DNA from: DATFVJ01 sp963712955
Lineage (GTDB): Bacteria; Actinomycetota; Actinomycetes; Streptosporangiales; Streptosporangiaceae
Direction: 5' to 3'
Assembly: GCA_963712955.1 (NCBI GenBank)
Contig: CAVQKF010000004.1
Span: 434,001-498,000, forward strand
DNA: 64,000 bases
In this document: piece after piece, positions 8,804 through 17,330 of the stretch
How the letters are laid out: each line of letters begins with the position of its first letter
How positions within the stretch are numbered: the first letter of the stretch is position 1
The notes under the pieces: model-generated
Database searches by the model: none
What the model saw: the letters and a program-made list of their open reading frames with translations, nothing else
Told to the model about the DNA's origin: nothing
Made by a program: the position numbers and the translations under genes

Positions 8804-9652
8804 CTACGGCTCGGTGAGGATCTCGCGGCCCGAATCGGTCACCAGGATGGTGTGCTCGAACTGAGCCGTGCGTTTGCGGTCCTTGGTGACGGCGGTCCAG
8901 CCGTCGGGCCAGATGTCGTAGTCGATCGTGCCGAGCGTGAGCATCGGCTCGATCGTGAACGTCATCCCCGACTCCATGATCAGCGGGACGCTTGGGTCGT
9001 CGAAATGGGACACGATCAGCCCGGAGTGGAATGTGGTGCCGATACCGTGCCCGGTGAAGTCCCTGACCACGCCGTAGCCGAAACGGCGCGCGTACGACTC
9101 GATGACCCGGCCGATGGCGTTCAGCGGCCGGCCTGGCGCCACCGCGCGGATGCCGCGGTACATCGCTTCCCTGGTGCGCTCCACCAGCAGGCGTGATTCT
9201 TCGCTGACGTCACCGGCCAGGAATGTCGCGTTGGTATCGCCGTGCACACCGCCCGTGAAGGCCGTGATGTCCACGTTGACGATGTCGCCATCGTTGATCA
9301 CCGTGTCGTCGGGTATGCCGTGGCAGATGACCTCGTTGATCGACGTGCACAGCGACTTCGGGTAGCCGCGGTAGCCAAGTGTGCTCGGGTAGGCGCCGTG
9401 ATCGCAGAGGAACTCGTGCCCGACCCTGTCGAGTTCGTCGGTGGTCACGCCTGGGGCGACGGCGCGCCCCACCTCCGCGAGAGCGCGTGCGGCAATCCGC
9501 CCCGCGACCCGCATGCGCTCGACGGTCTCTGGGGACTTGACGTCCGGCTCCCCGATCCTCGGGCGTTTCTTGCCCACGTACTCCGGCCGAGGGATGTCTG
9601 CTGGGACCTGGCGTAGCGGCGAAACCCGGCCTGGCTGGAGTACGGTCGTCAT
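8804..9652 (-). CDS. map: Methionine aminopeptidase, type I
   Basis: The 282-residue enzyme removes initiator methionine from new cytosolic proteins. The conserved metal-site segments are all present: SINEVICHGIPDD, VDITAFTGGVHGDTNATF, the histidine loop DFTGHGIGTTFHSG, TIEPMLT and QFEHTILV. An N-terminal extension of about 40 residues (LQPGRVSPLRQVPADIPRPE) is usual for actinobacterial MetAP isoforms with an SH3-type PxxP region. It diverges from the small gene at 9673, leaving only about 20 bases between starts. No frameshift is seen. Confidence 0.97.
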   Translation of the reverse strand: MTTVLQPGRVSPLRQVPADIPRPEYVGKKRPRIGEPDVKSPETVERMRVAGRIAARALAEVGRAVAPGVTTDELDRVGHEFLCDHGAYPSTLGYRGYPKSLCTSINEVICHGIPDDTVINDGDIVNVDITAFTGGVHGDTNATFLAGDVSEESRLLVERTREAMYRGIRAVAPGRPLNAIGRVIESYARRFGYGVVRDFTGHGIGTTFHSGLIVSHFDDPSVPLIMESGMTFTIEPMLTLGTIDYDIWPDGWTAVTKDRKRTAQFEHTILVTDSGREILTEP

Positions 9653-9672
9653 GTGCTGCGAGTCTAGTTGAC

Positions 9673-9846
9673 ATGAACGAATCGCAGCGCTGGTGGTACT
9701 GCCTCAAGCACAAGACCGTCGAGCAGGAAGCGGGTTGTCCCGCCAAGGACCGGCTGGGCCCGTATGCGAGCAAGGAAGATGCCGAGCACGCGATCGAGAT
9801 CGCCCGGCGCCGCAACGAGGAATGGGAGGCGCAGGATCGCGACTGA
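9673..9846 (+). CDS. 57-residue SPOR-like small protein
   Basis: ATG at 9673, stop at 9844-9846. The product begins MNESQRWWYCLKHKTVEQEA, passes GCPAKDRLGPYASKEDAEH and ends in a charged helix, EIARRRNEEWEAQDRD. The pattern 'WYCLKH.TVE...GCP...RLGPY.S..EA..AL' belongs to a conserved small actinobacterial family often encoded beside map. The two cysteines and clustered aromatics suggest a compact SPOR-like or metal-stabilised fold. Function unknown. The start is close to and divergent from map, so they may share a promoter region. Confidence 0.8.
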   Translation: MNESQRWWYCLKHKTVEQEAGCPAKDRLGPYASKEDAEHAIEIARRRNEEWEAQDRD

Positions 9847-9951
9847 ACCCGCGCCGGGTTTCCAGCTGACGACGACGGGGCGCGGTCGGCTGACGCTCGT
9901 CCGCGCCCGTTCGCCCGGTAATGTGTGGGCGTCTGCGGAGAGGGGTTGCCC

Positions 9952-10884
9952 ATGACCGGCTACCAGCCCGGGCAGGGGCTGCCGCCCGCGGCGCAAGCCC
10001 GGATGGCCGAGATCCAGAGCAGTGGCACGTGGGGATCCGCGCTGTCCACGGCGGAGTTCGCCGCGATCCGTTCTGCGGGCTTCGAGCCGGTCGGCCAGGT
10101 ACTGGGCGCCGCGGTCTACAACATCGGCTACTCCGGCGGTTACTACTGCCCTGGTTCGTGGGGCGGCGGCCCCTTCTGGGGCACCGTGTCACCGTACCAG
10201 GCGACAACCCAGGTATCAGGAAGCGGCGGCTGGGCATCGTTCGGGCCCTTGGTGCAGACAATGTATGAGGCGCGGCGCAAGGCCATCGGCCGGATGTCCG
10301 CCGAGTGCGCGGCGCTCGGTGGGCACGGCGTGGTCGGGGTGTCGCTGGACATCGGGCCGTTCCCGGCCGGTGGCCTCGAGTTCAAGGCGATCGGCACCGC
10401 GGTGCGGGCGCCAGGCGCCGTCTACCCGAGAGCACCGTTCACGTCCCACCTGACCGGTCAGGACTTCGCCAAGCTGATCATCACCGGCTGGGTTCCCGCC
10501 GCGCTCGTCCTTGGCATCTCGATCGGCGCCCGGCACGACGACTGGCGGACCATGGGCCAGACCCGCTGGGGCGCGGGCAACACCGAGATCACGGGATACA
10601 CCGACCTGGTGAACTCCGCACGCCACGATGCGCGGGTCCAGCTCGAGAAGGACGCCCAGGTCCACGGGGCGGACGCGGTGGTGACGTCGCGCATGGAGCT
10701 GCGGATGCGGGAGCGGGAGTGCCCCGCCCAGGAGGGCCGCCGCGACCACATCGCCGAGGCGACCTTCGTCGGGACCGCGATCACCCGTTTCGACCGTACG
10801 GCCGCGCCGCCTGCCCCGAGTCTGGCCGTGCTTTCACTGGACCCGCAGCGACGCCAGGTGGCCCGGGTACGGCTCGGGGGCTGA
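9952..10884 (+). CDS. Two-domain YbjQ-like protein (PF01906 class), copy 1
   Basis: A 310-residue cytoplasmic protein made of two tandem YbjQ-like units. Domain A runs from about LSTAEFAAIRSAGFEPVGQV through AIGRMSAECAALGGHGVVGV to EFKAIGTAV. Domain B runs from LTGQDFAKLIITGWVPAALV to ATFVGTAITRF. YbjQ domains form ring oligomers and are called putative heavy-metal binding, but their activity is unknown. Domain A carries a Gly/Tyr-rich insert (YSGGYYCPGSWGGGPFWG) and domain B an insert around HDDWRTMGQTRWG. The ATG at 9952 follows GGAGAGG. A paralogue follows after 90 bases. Confidence 0.8.
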   Translation: MTGYQPGQGLPPAAQARMAEIQSSGTWGSALSTAEFAAIRSAGFEPVGQVLGAAVYNIGYSGGYYCPGSWGGGPFWGTVSPYQATTQVSGSGGWASFGPLVQTMYEARRKAIGRMSAECAALGGHGVVGVSLDIGPFPAGGLEFKAIGTAVRAPGAVYPRAPFTSHLTGQDFAKLIITGWVPAALVLGISIGARHDDWRTMGQTRWGAGNTEITGYTDLVNSARHDARVQLEKDAQVHGADAVVTSRMELRMRERECPAQEGRRDHIAEATFVGTAITRFDRTAAPPAPSLAVLSLDPQRRQVARVRLGG

Positions 10885-10974
10885 ATCGACGTGGCGCGAC
10901 GGGCAGCACAGACCGCACGCGCAGGGCACACCGGACTTACAGGGCATACGGAGCACGCAGCCGAGGGAGACACG

Positions 10975-11829
10975 ATGACGGAGCAACAAGGGGCCGGCCT
11001 TGCCGCGCAGGGCGTTCCGCAGGACGCGATGCGCCGCCTGGCCGAGCTACAACCGGGTAAGCCTGGTTCCATCTTCACCTCCGACCTGTCCGTGAACGAG
11101 TTCCTTTTGGTGCGTGAGGCCGGTTTCCGCCCGCTCGGGCTGGTGCTCGGCAGCTCGATCTACCACGTCGGCCTGCAGGTCGGCCGATGGGGAAAGAACC
11201 AGGAACTCGACGTCCTTTCCCAGGCCATGTACCACGCCCGCGAGCTCGCGATGACGCGGATGGAGGCCGAGGCGGACGCGCTCCGCGCCGACGGCATCGT
11301 TGGTGTCCGGCTTGATGTGGAGATGAAGGAGTTCGGCAACGACATCGCGGAATTCATTGCCATCGGGACCGCGGTCAAGGCCGAGCCTGGCGCGGGCGGC
11401 AGCGCCGGCAGCGGCGTGACCAACTGGCGGAACAACAAGAACCAGCCATTCACGTCCGATCTGTCCGGCCAGGATTTCTGGACGCTGATCCGTGCGGGGT
11501 ACGCGCCCCTGGGCATGGTGATGGGATCGTGTGTCTACCACATCGCGCACCAGCGTCTTGGCGGCGTGCTCGGCAACATTGGGCGCAACGTGGAGATCGA
11601 GCAGTTCACCCAGGCCCTGTACGACGCGCGGGAACTCGCGATGAGCCGGATGCAGGCGGAGGCCGAGGCGCTGCACGCGGAGGGGATTGTCGGCGTGCAG
11701 CTACGCCAGCACAGTCACACATGGGGCGCACATACCACGGAGTTCTTCGCGATCGGTACCGCGGTCCGGCCGCTGCGCGAGGATCACGTGATCCAGCCTC
11801 CGACGATGGTGCTCAGCCTCGACGCCTGA
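10975..11829 (+). CDS. Two-domain YbjQ-like protein (PF01906 class), copy 2
   Basis: A 284-residue paralogue of the preceding gene, again with two YbjQ-like halves. Half A has FTSDLSVNEFLLVREAGFRP, then MEAEADALRADGIVGVRLDV and EFIAIGTAV. Half B repeats this with FTSDLSGQDFWTLIRAGYAP, MQAEAEALHAEGIVGVQLRQ and EFFAIGTAV. Here the halves are clean and lack the inserts seen in copy 1. A GAGGGAGA sits just before the ATG at 10975, which is why I prefer this start to upstream alternatives. The two genes are co-directional and probably co-transcribed, giving four YbjQ-like units. The 3' end is followed by a 16-bp tandem array. Confidence 0.85.
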   Translation: MTEQQGAGLAAQGVPQDAMRRLAELQPGKPGSIFTSDLSVNEFLLVREAGFRPLGLVLGSSIYHVGLQVGRWGKNQELDVLSQAMYHARELAMTRMEAEADALRADGIVGVRLDVEMKEFGNDIAEFIAIGTAVKAEPGAGGSAGSGVTNWRNNKNQPFTSDLSGQDFWTLIRAGYAPLGMVMGSCVYHIAHQRLGGVLGNIGRNVEIEQFTQALYDARELAMSRMQAEAEALHAEGIVGVQLRQHSHTWGAHTTEFFAIGTAVRPLREDHVIQPPTMVLSLDA

Positions 11830-11898
11830 GGTTTCACGCCCGGGCTCCACGCGTTGAGCGTCGCCCGCGCCCGCGTGTGTGTCTTCACGCCCAGGACC

Positions 11899-12080
11899 GC
11901 TCGATGCCCGTTTCGTTCCATGCCCGGTCCGTTCCATGCCCGGTCCGTTCCATGCCCGGTCCGTTCCATGCCCGGTCCGTTCCATGCCCGGTCCGTTCCA
12001 TGCCCGGTCCGTTCCATGCCCGGTCCGTTCCATGCCCGGTCCGTTCCATGCCCGGTCCGTTCCATGCCCGGGTCGCTCCA
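11899..12080. repeat. 16-bp minisatellite, about 9 perfect units
   Basis: The unit GTTCCATGCCCGGTCC is repeated nine times without change from 11915 to 12058, with a degenerate unit on each side. Because 16 is not a multiple of three, each strand reads as a 16-residue repeat in all of its frames. The frames are therefore an artefact of the array, not genes. It lies just downstream of the second YbjQ-like gene. Confidence 0.97.
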
Positions 12081-12261
12081 CGCTCAGGCGCGTGACGTGT
12101 GTGGTTTCGGTGGTTCTCCCCGGCACTATGTGGTGGCGTGATCACTAGGGATGCGAGCTCGCGGATGCCCAATCGGCCGGCCCGGTCAGCCCCAGCGATG
12201 GCCCATTTGCCGTGGGCCCATTCGGGCCGGTGAGGTAACAGGCCGCGCACGGCCGCCCGCC

Positions 12262-12471
12262 ATCCCGGTGGAGGTGTACCTGTACGCGTCGCTGCCGGTG
12301 TGGCGGATGATCTGGCTCGACGACACCGTGTTCGTGTCGGCCTTCGGCGATGAGTGGGAGGGGCACGAGTCGGCCATGTACAAGCTCGCCCCTACTCCCT
12401 ACGGTGCCCTTCATCGGGGGTTCCGGCGCGAGTTCGATGAGGTGCTCCGAAACGCCCGCCGCGTGGTGTGA
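12262..12471 (+). pseudogene. C-terminal remnant, DUF5919-type regulator
   Basis: The 70-codon tail reads VEVYLYASLPVWRMIWLDDT, VFVSAFGDEWEGHESAMYKL and HRGFRREFDEVLRNARRVV. It matches the C-terminal half of actinobacterial DUF5919 proteins, usually fused to an N-terminal helix-turn-helix. No DNA-binding half is present upstream, where the frame runs into Arg/Pro-rich noise and the 16-bp array. It is a truncated relic; the CYTH gene starts 22 bases later. Confidence 0.6.
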
Positions 12472-12493
12472 GAGTGGTGTGAGAAAGGAACGC

Positions 12494-13060
12494 ATGCCGG
12501 TCGAAGCCGAGTTGAAGGCGCGTGTCCGCGACGTGGAGGACGTGCGCGCACGGCTTGGGCAGCTCGCCGACGACGAGGCCAGTGTCTACCGGGACACTTA
12601 CTATGACTGGGCCGGCCGCGAACTGTCGCGCGAGGGACGAGAGCTACGTGTCCGGGTCGTGGATGGCTCCCACGGCCGGCGGACGTTGCTGACCTACAAG
12701 GCACCTGCCGTTGACGCGGCGAGCGGGTCCAAGCCTGAGCATGAGACGAGCGCCGCATCGGCCGAGGTGCTTGACGCAATCCTGTCAGGTCTCGGATTCG
12801 TGCATTTGGTCGAGTTCGAAAAGCGCTGCGTGAACTATGCATTCACCGCACACGGTCGCACGATGCAGGCGACGCTCGTCACCGTCCCTGAACTCGATGG
12901 GACGTTCCTCGAAGTTGAGACCATCGCCGATGACGAGGATGACGTCGGCACCGCATTGAGCGCGGTGCGGAGCGTGCTCGCTGAACTCGGGGTAAGAGAT
13001 GACGACGTGACCACCGAGCAGTACACCGAGGCCGTAATGACGCGACGCGGCACCATTTGA
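12494..13060 (+). CDS. CYTH domain protein (class IV cyclase/thiamine-triphosphatase type)
   Basis: A 188-residue complete CYTH domain. It begins with the ExExK motif (VEAELKARV, residues 2-10) and continues with YRDTYYDW, a charged strand ELRVRVVDGSHGRRTLLTYK, EHETS, EFEKRCVN and a late LDGTFLEVETI that supplies acidic metal ligands. CYTH proteins form an eight-stranded tunnel that binds triphosphates; members are class IV adenylate cyclases, thiamine triphosphatases or tripolyphosphatases. The exact substrate is not decidable here. AAAGGA is 5-6 bases upstream of ATG 12494. Confidence 0.88.
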   Translation: MPVEAELKARVRDVEDVRARLGQLADDEASVYRDTYYDWAGRELSREGRELRVRVVDGSHGRRTLLTYKAPAVDAASGSKPEHETSAASAEVLDAILSGLGFVHLVEFEKRCVNYAFTAHGRTMQATLVTVPELDGTFLEVETIADDEDDVGTALSAVRSVLAELGVRDDDVTTEQYTEAVMTRRGTI

Positions 13061-13600
13061 CCGTGGCAGGGCGCGTCTCGGACGCTCACGCTGCCGGCTC
13101 TTGCCAGCGTGCTGCTCCTCGCCCCTTTCGTGCTTGCGGTCCCGTCGTCTGGTGCCTGCTGTGCTTGTCTGCCTGCTGTGCCCGGTTGCGCCGCGCGGAG
13201 CGTCGGCGGGGGTTTTGACCTTGACCTTGACCCTTTGACCTTGACCCTTTGACCTTGCGCGGCTGGTGGTGACTGCTGGCCTGCTGTTGGGTGGGGCAGG
13301 CCAGGGAAGCAAGCATGCATAGGCGGGAGCGGAGAGCCCTGGAGTGCCTGATTGGACCCGTGACCTCTGCCGCTGCGTGACCTTTGCCCCTAACGCTTTG
13401 AAGTGTCCTGGATGTCAAGTTGGGGGATGTTTGCTGGCGGGGGTGTGCGGCGGGATGTCAGTTCTGCTCTGCCCGGGCAAGCTGGCGAACCTCGCGCCCG
13501 GCGCTGGGCTGAGCCGTCCGTGCTTGCGTGTGCCCTCGCCCTGCGCGGCTGGGGGTAGCTGCTCGGGCGCTGCCTGCCGGTGGCGATGGGAGGCGCAGCG
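13061..13600. other. Intergenic 540 bases with short 14/15-bp repeat
   Basis: No gene is supported here. At about 13215-13258 the motif TTGACCTTGACC(CT) recurs three to four times as a small tandem repeat. The 3' part leads to a strong ribosome site (GGGAGG) before ATG 13601. The rest looks like non-coding or worn-out sequence. Confidence 0.5.
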
Positions 13601-14688
13601 ATGACCCAGGTGGCGAAGGTGTTCGGACTCGACCGGCAGGGATTCAACCTGCGCAGAGGCGCCGGTGTCGCGGCGGTGATGCTGGTGCCGCTGATCGTCT
13701 TGGGCGTGCTCCATCAGGAGAAGTACTTCCTCAGTGTGGCGTTTGGGGCGCTGTTCGTAGGCCTGAGCGACCCCGGCGGGGCTTACGGCTACCGGGTGCC
13801 CGGATGGCGCTGGTCGGCGCGGCCGGTGCGCTGCTGACGGCCCTGGGGTTCGGTATCGGCGACGGGGCCTGGGGGGTGGTGGTCTTGGCCGTCTTCGTGG
13901 TGACCGTGCTGGCCGGGCTGGCGGTGAAGTACGGCTTGCACAGGTTCACCGCGGCACTGCTGCTGAACATCTGGTTCCTCATCGCCCTGGCGCTGCCCGC
14001 CGCCTACCGCCTCGACCACGTCCATACCGGCGCCTGGGCCCAGGCACTGGCGTGGCTGATCGGCTCAGCGCTCACCATCGCCTACACCGGCATCATGTGG
14101 CTGGCCCGCGGCCGGGCAGCGCAGCCGCAGCCCGGCGTCGGCGTCCTGCCCGGGGACATCACGCCGGTCAAGCTGACTAGGCAAGTGATCCTTTTTGCGC
14201 TGATCCGGGCCATTGCCCTGTCGATCGCCGTCGCGATCGCCTTCGGGCTGCACCTGCCGAATGCCGACTGGATGCCGGTCGCCACGCTGGTCGCGATGAA
14301 GCCCAGCTTGCAGCAATCCGCTCTGGCCGCCGAGCAGCGCCTGGCCGGGGCGATCCTCGGCGCCGTGGTGGCTGCCCTGTTCCTCCTGACCGTCGACAGC
14401 AAAACCGGCCTGGAAGTGGTCATCGTGGTCCTCGGTGCCCTGGCTGGGTCCATCCGCGCCGTTAACTACGCTCTGTACTGCGCAGTAGTTGCCGGGGTGG
14501 TGCTCATCGCCATGGATCTGCCCCACCCGTCCAACCTCGCCGACGAGGGACGCCGGGTGCTGTTCACCTTCATCGGCGTGGGAATCGCCGTCGTCGTCAT
14601 GCTCCTCGCCAACCTGCTCCAAAAGCGCACCGCCAAAGCGGCACCACAGGCACCACAGGCACCTGTTCACGAGGGCCTGGCAGGGTGA
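13601..14688 (+). pseudogene. FUSC-family membrane protein, one frameshift
   Basis: The ATG at 13601, with GGGAGG 7 bases upstream, begins MTQVAKVFGLDRQGFNLRRG, followed by a membrane helix and GLSDPGGAYGYRV. At about 13797 the reading jumps frame to RMALVGAAGALLTALGFGIG and runs to 14688. The rest has about ten membrane helices in two groups, with a central hydrophilic loop, ATLVAMKPSLQQSALAAEQR and an Ala/Lys tail. This is the FUSC (aromatic-acid efflux/fusaric-acid-resistance-like) layout of about 360 residues. Only one lesion is needed, so it is either recently lost or a sequence error. Confidence 0.8.
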
Positions 14689-14870
14689 GCGGCTCAGGCA
14701 GCCGTAGGCCCGATGCCGTTTGGAAGATCGAGCCGAGCAGCCATGGGTTTGTCAACGTCCTCCAGCAGAGGTGGTTCTGATCTGCCCGCGCTGGCTTTAG
14801 CGCCAAGTTCACCGCTCTTGCGGCATTTCCACACGCCAAGGAAGCGGATGACCACTGCGATCATGGAAGC

Positions 14871-15458
14871 TCACTCCTCGGCGGACCCGCTGACCGCGTC
14901 GAGCAGCCGGGCCAGCCGTTCGCGCAGCCCTGGTTTGCGGCTCACGTCCACCTCACCGGCGGCGGCGCTGACCAGGTGCTGCGCGCCGTCGAACGAGATG
15001 GGGCAAGCGGCGGCTGGCACGGAAAGAGCCTCGTGTGCCAGTTGCTCGAGTTCGCTGTCACCCTGATCGAGCGCGACGACCGTCGCACCGATCCGCCGTG
15101 CGTCGTGCACCCGTTCGAGCAGTTGGGCAGGCGCTGCGTCCACGGCGACGACGAAGAGCGTCTCGCCGCGCCGCGCGGCCTCCAGCCGGTCCAGCCCGAT
15201 ACGCAGATGCGCCGGTGCGTCAGGCGGCGGTGACCAGCGGACCAGCGTCGGTATCAGGGCTGGTTCGCCGCCGAGGCGTGCTTCATCCTCCAGGTGCGCG
15301 GTGACATGCCAGGGGTCGTTCCCTGGAGTGCCCACGACGAGTAACCCGCCCGGGCTGCGGGTAGAGCCCCGCAGGGCCTTGCCGAGCCTCCGCGTGCGTT
15401 CGAGCCACCCGGTCGGCGCGAGCAACTCCCTCAGCGCCGCGACCTGGTTCGCGTCCAT
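14871..15458 (-). CDS. Conserved actinobacterial hypothetical protein
   Basis: A 195-residue soluble protein starting MDANQVAALRELLAPTGWLE. Recognisable stretches are SPGGLLVVGTPGNDPWHVTA, HLRIGLDRLEAARRGETLFV, RRIGATVVALDQGDSELEQL and a C-terminal RERLARLLDAVSG. The alternation of hydrophobic strands and helices suggests a Rossmann-like domain without an obvious nucleotide motif. I recognise the general type as a conserved actinobacterial protein of unknown function, but cannot assign a role. It diverges from npdG, 180 bases away. No lesions. Confidence 0.75.
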   Translation of the reverse strand: MDANQVAALRELLAPTGWLERTRRLGKALRGSTRSPGGLLVVGTPGNDPWHVTAHLEDEARLGGEPALIPTLVRWSPPPDAPAHLRIGLDRLEAARRGETLFVVAVDAAPAQLLERVHDARRIGATVVALDQGDSELEQLAHEALSVPAAACPISFDGAQHLVSAAAGEVDVSRKPGLRERLARLLDAVSGSAEE

Positions 15459-15638
15459 CGCTCCATGGTGCCGGGCGCCCCAGCTCGGCGCAGCCGTACC
15501 GGCCGGTCCGGGCCGGGCAGCGCCGCCGGGCGGAGCCGGGGCGGAGCCAGAGCACGCGGAGACCTGCACCTGTTCACCCGCAGCGGTGGGGCGCCGGGTG
15601 CGTGCGGCCGGGCGGCCAAGGATGGCAGGATCGGGTGC

Positions 15639-16442
15639 ATGGCGCAGCGGCAGCACTCTTCGGACGGCACGTCAGGCGAGGACCCAGCGGGGCGCGCCCC
15701 GTACCGGCCTGCCCCGGGCGTGGGCCCGGGCGGGCGCACCGGGGACGAGGACCCGGCGCGCCCGTCCGGCGTGGCGGGTCTTGTCATCGGCATCCTCGGC
15801 GGCACCGGAGATCAGGGGCGCGGGCTCGCGCGGCGGTTCGCGATGGCGGGCCATACCGTGCTCATCGGCTCCCGCAGCGAGGATCGCGCACTCGCCGCGG
15901 TCGCTGACCTCGACGCGGGGCCCAATCTCCGTGGGATGGCGAATGCCGCTGCCGCGCGCGAGGCCGACGTCGTGGTCGTGGCGGTGCCATGGGATGGTCA
16001 CGGCGCGCTCGTCGCCTCGCTCGCCACCGAACTGTCCGGCAAGATCGTCATCGACTGCGTGAATCCCGTGGGCTTCGACAAGCGCGGCGCATTCGCCCTG
16101 CTGGTAGAGGAAGGCAGCGCCGCGCAGCAAACTGCGGCACTGCTGCCGCAAAGCCGCGTGGTCGGCGCCTTCCACCATGTGTCGTCGGTGCTGCTGCTCG
16201 ACCCCGAGATACATGAGGTGGCGCTTGACGTGCTGGTGCTCGGCGACGACCGTGCGGCCACCGACGTGGTGCAGGCGCTTGCGGCACGCATCGCCGGCAT
16301 GCGCGGCATCTACGCTGGCCGGCTGCGCAACTGCGGCCAGGTGGAAGCATTCACCGCCAATCTGATCGCGATCAACCGGCGGTACAAGGCCCACGCGGGC
16401 CTGCGTATCACCGATGTCCTAGTTTCCCAGCCAGATACCTAA
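15639..16442 (+). CDS. npdG: F420-dependent NADP reductase
   Basis: A 267-residue protein; the first 50 residues are a poorly conserved Gly/Pro-rich lead. The Rossmann core begins with IGILGGTGDQGRGLARRF, then HTVLIGSRSEDRA, DVVVVAVPWDGH and DCVNPVGFDKRGAF, and ends NLIAINRRYKAHAGLRITDV. These match NPDG/NADPH:F420 oxidoreductases, which move hydride between NADP(H) and deazaflavin F420 in the cytosol. A plausible client, an F420-type LLM oxidoreductase, is encoded at 34507. The ATG at 15639 keeps the frame; a start nearer the Rossmann motif is possible. Confidence 0.9.
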   Translation: MAQRQHSSDGTSGEDPAGRAPYRPAPGVGPGGRTGDEDPARPSGVAGLVIGILGGTGDQGRGLARRFAMAGHTVLIGSRSEDRALAAVADLDAGPNLRGMANAAAAREADVVVVAVPWDGHGALVASLATELSGKIVIDCVNPVGFDKRGAFALLVEEGSAAQQTAALLPQSRVVGAFHHVSSVLLLDPEIHEVALDVLVLGDDRAATDVVQALAARIAGMRGIYAGRLRNCGQVEAFTANLIAINRRYKAHAGLRITDVLVSQPDT

Positions 16443-16573
16443 ACGGCTGCCGCCCGGTGATCCCGCGCCTGCTGTGCGGCGCTCAGCACATATGGAAAAG
16501 ATCATGTCCGGTTGTCCGGTTGCCCGGTTCTGCGATTGTGCGGTTGCCGCCAAACTGGCAGGAAAATGGTCAC

Positions 16574-17255
16574 ATGCCTCAGGAAGACCCAGCAGGTCAG
16601 GTCCCAGTGCGAGAGCTACTGCGCGGCCTGCCCGGTATTCACGGCGGAACTGCCCGGATTTGACGCCGAGGCCGCCCCCGCGAGTCCGGTTCCCCTGTTC
16701 GTCCGGTGGCTGACCTCGGCTGTCGAAGGCAAGGTGCCCGAGCCGCAGGCCATGGCCTTGTCCACGGTCAACGAACGCGGCCAGCCGTCCTCACGCATCC
16801 TGATCTGCAGGGACGTTGACACCGCGGGGTGCTGGTATTTCGCCTCAAGCGCGAACAGCCGCAAAGGCCGGGAGCTGGCCACCAATCCCCGCGCCGCCCT
16901 GGTGTTCTACTGGCCGCAACAGGGCCGCCAGATTCGCGTCGGCGGCATGGCCGCACCTGCCAGCGCCGAACGTAGTGCAGCCGACTTCCGTGCACGCTCG
17001 CCCGGGTCACGTGCCGAGTCACTTACGGGCCGCCAGTCCGACGTCCTCGACGACCCAGCCGACGTCGAAGCCGCTCTCGAGACGGCCATGGCCAGTCTCG
17101 CCGCCAATCCCGATCTGGTCGCGCGCGACTGGACTCTTTACGCCCTGGAAGCCGAGGACGTCGAGTTCTGGCAGGCCGACCAGCACCGCCGGCATACCCG
17201 GCTGCGCTACGAACGCGCCGGCCAAGCATGGACGCGGCGCAGGCTCTGGCCATAG
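16574..17255 (+). pseudogene. pdxH: Pyridoxamine-phosphate oxidase family, N-terminal frameshift
   Basis: ATG 16574 gives MPQEDPAGQVPVRELLRGLP. At about 16633 (run CTGCCCGG) the frame must shift to VFTAELPGFDAEAAPASPVP, after which it is open to 17255. The main part has PEPQAMALSTVNERGQPSSR, the FMN-binding-like SSANSRKGRELATNPRAALV, FYWPQQGRQIRVGG, ARSPGSRAESL and a C-terminal R-L-R-YER tail, following PdxH. PdxH oxidises PNP/PMP to the cofactor PLP. The lesion looks like one extra C in a C-run, so an error is as likely as true loss. Confidence 0.75.
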
Positions 17256-17330
17256 CAGCACAGGCACCGGACGTGGACGTGCTGGCTAACGGTGCCCGTC
17301 ACCCGCGCCCGCACAGCAGTGGCGCCGCGG

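Noticed and set aside
11915..12058. Possible CRISPR array
   Set aside because: A pure tandem repeat without spacers.
11854..12250. Several overlapping frames of about 90-140 codons on both strands with 16-residue repeats
   Set aside because: They arise only because the 16-bp array keeps every frame open; no start or ribosome site fits.
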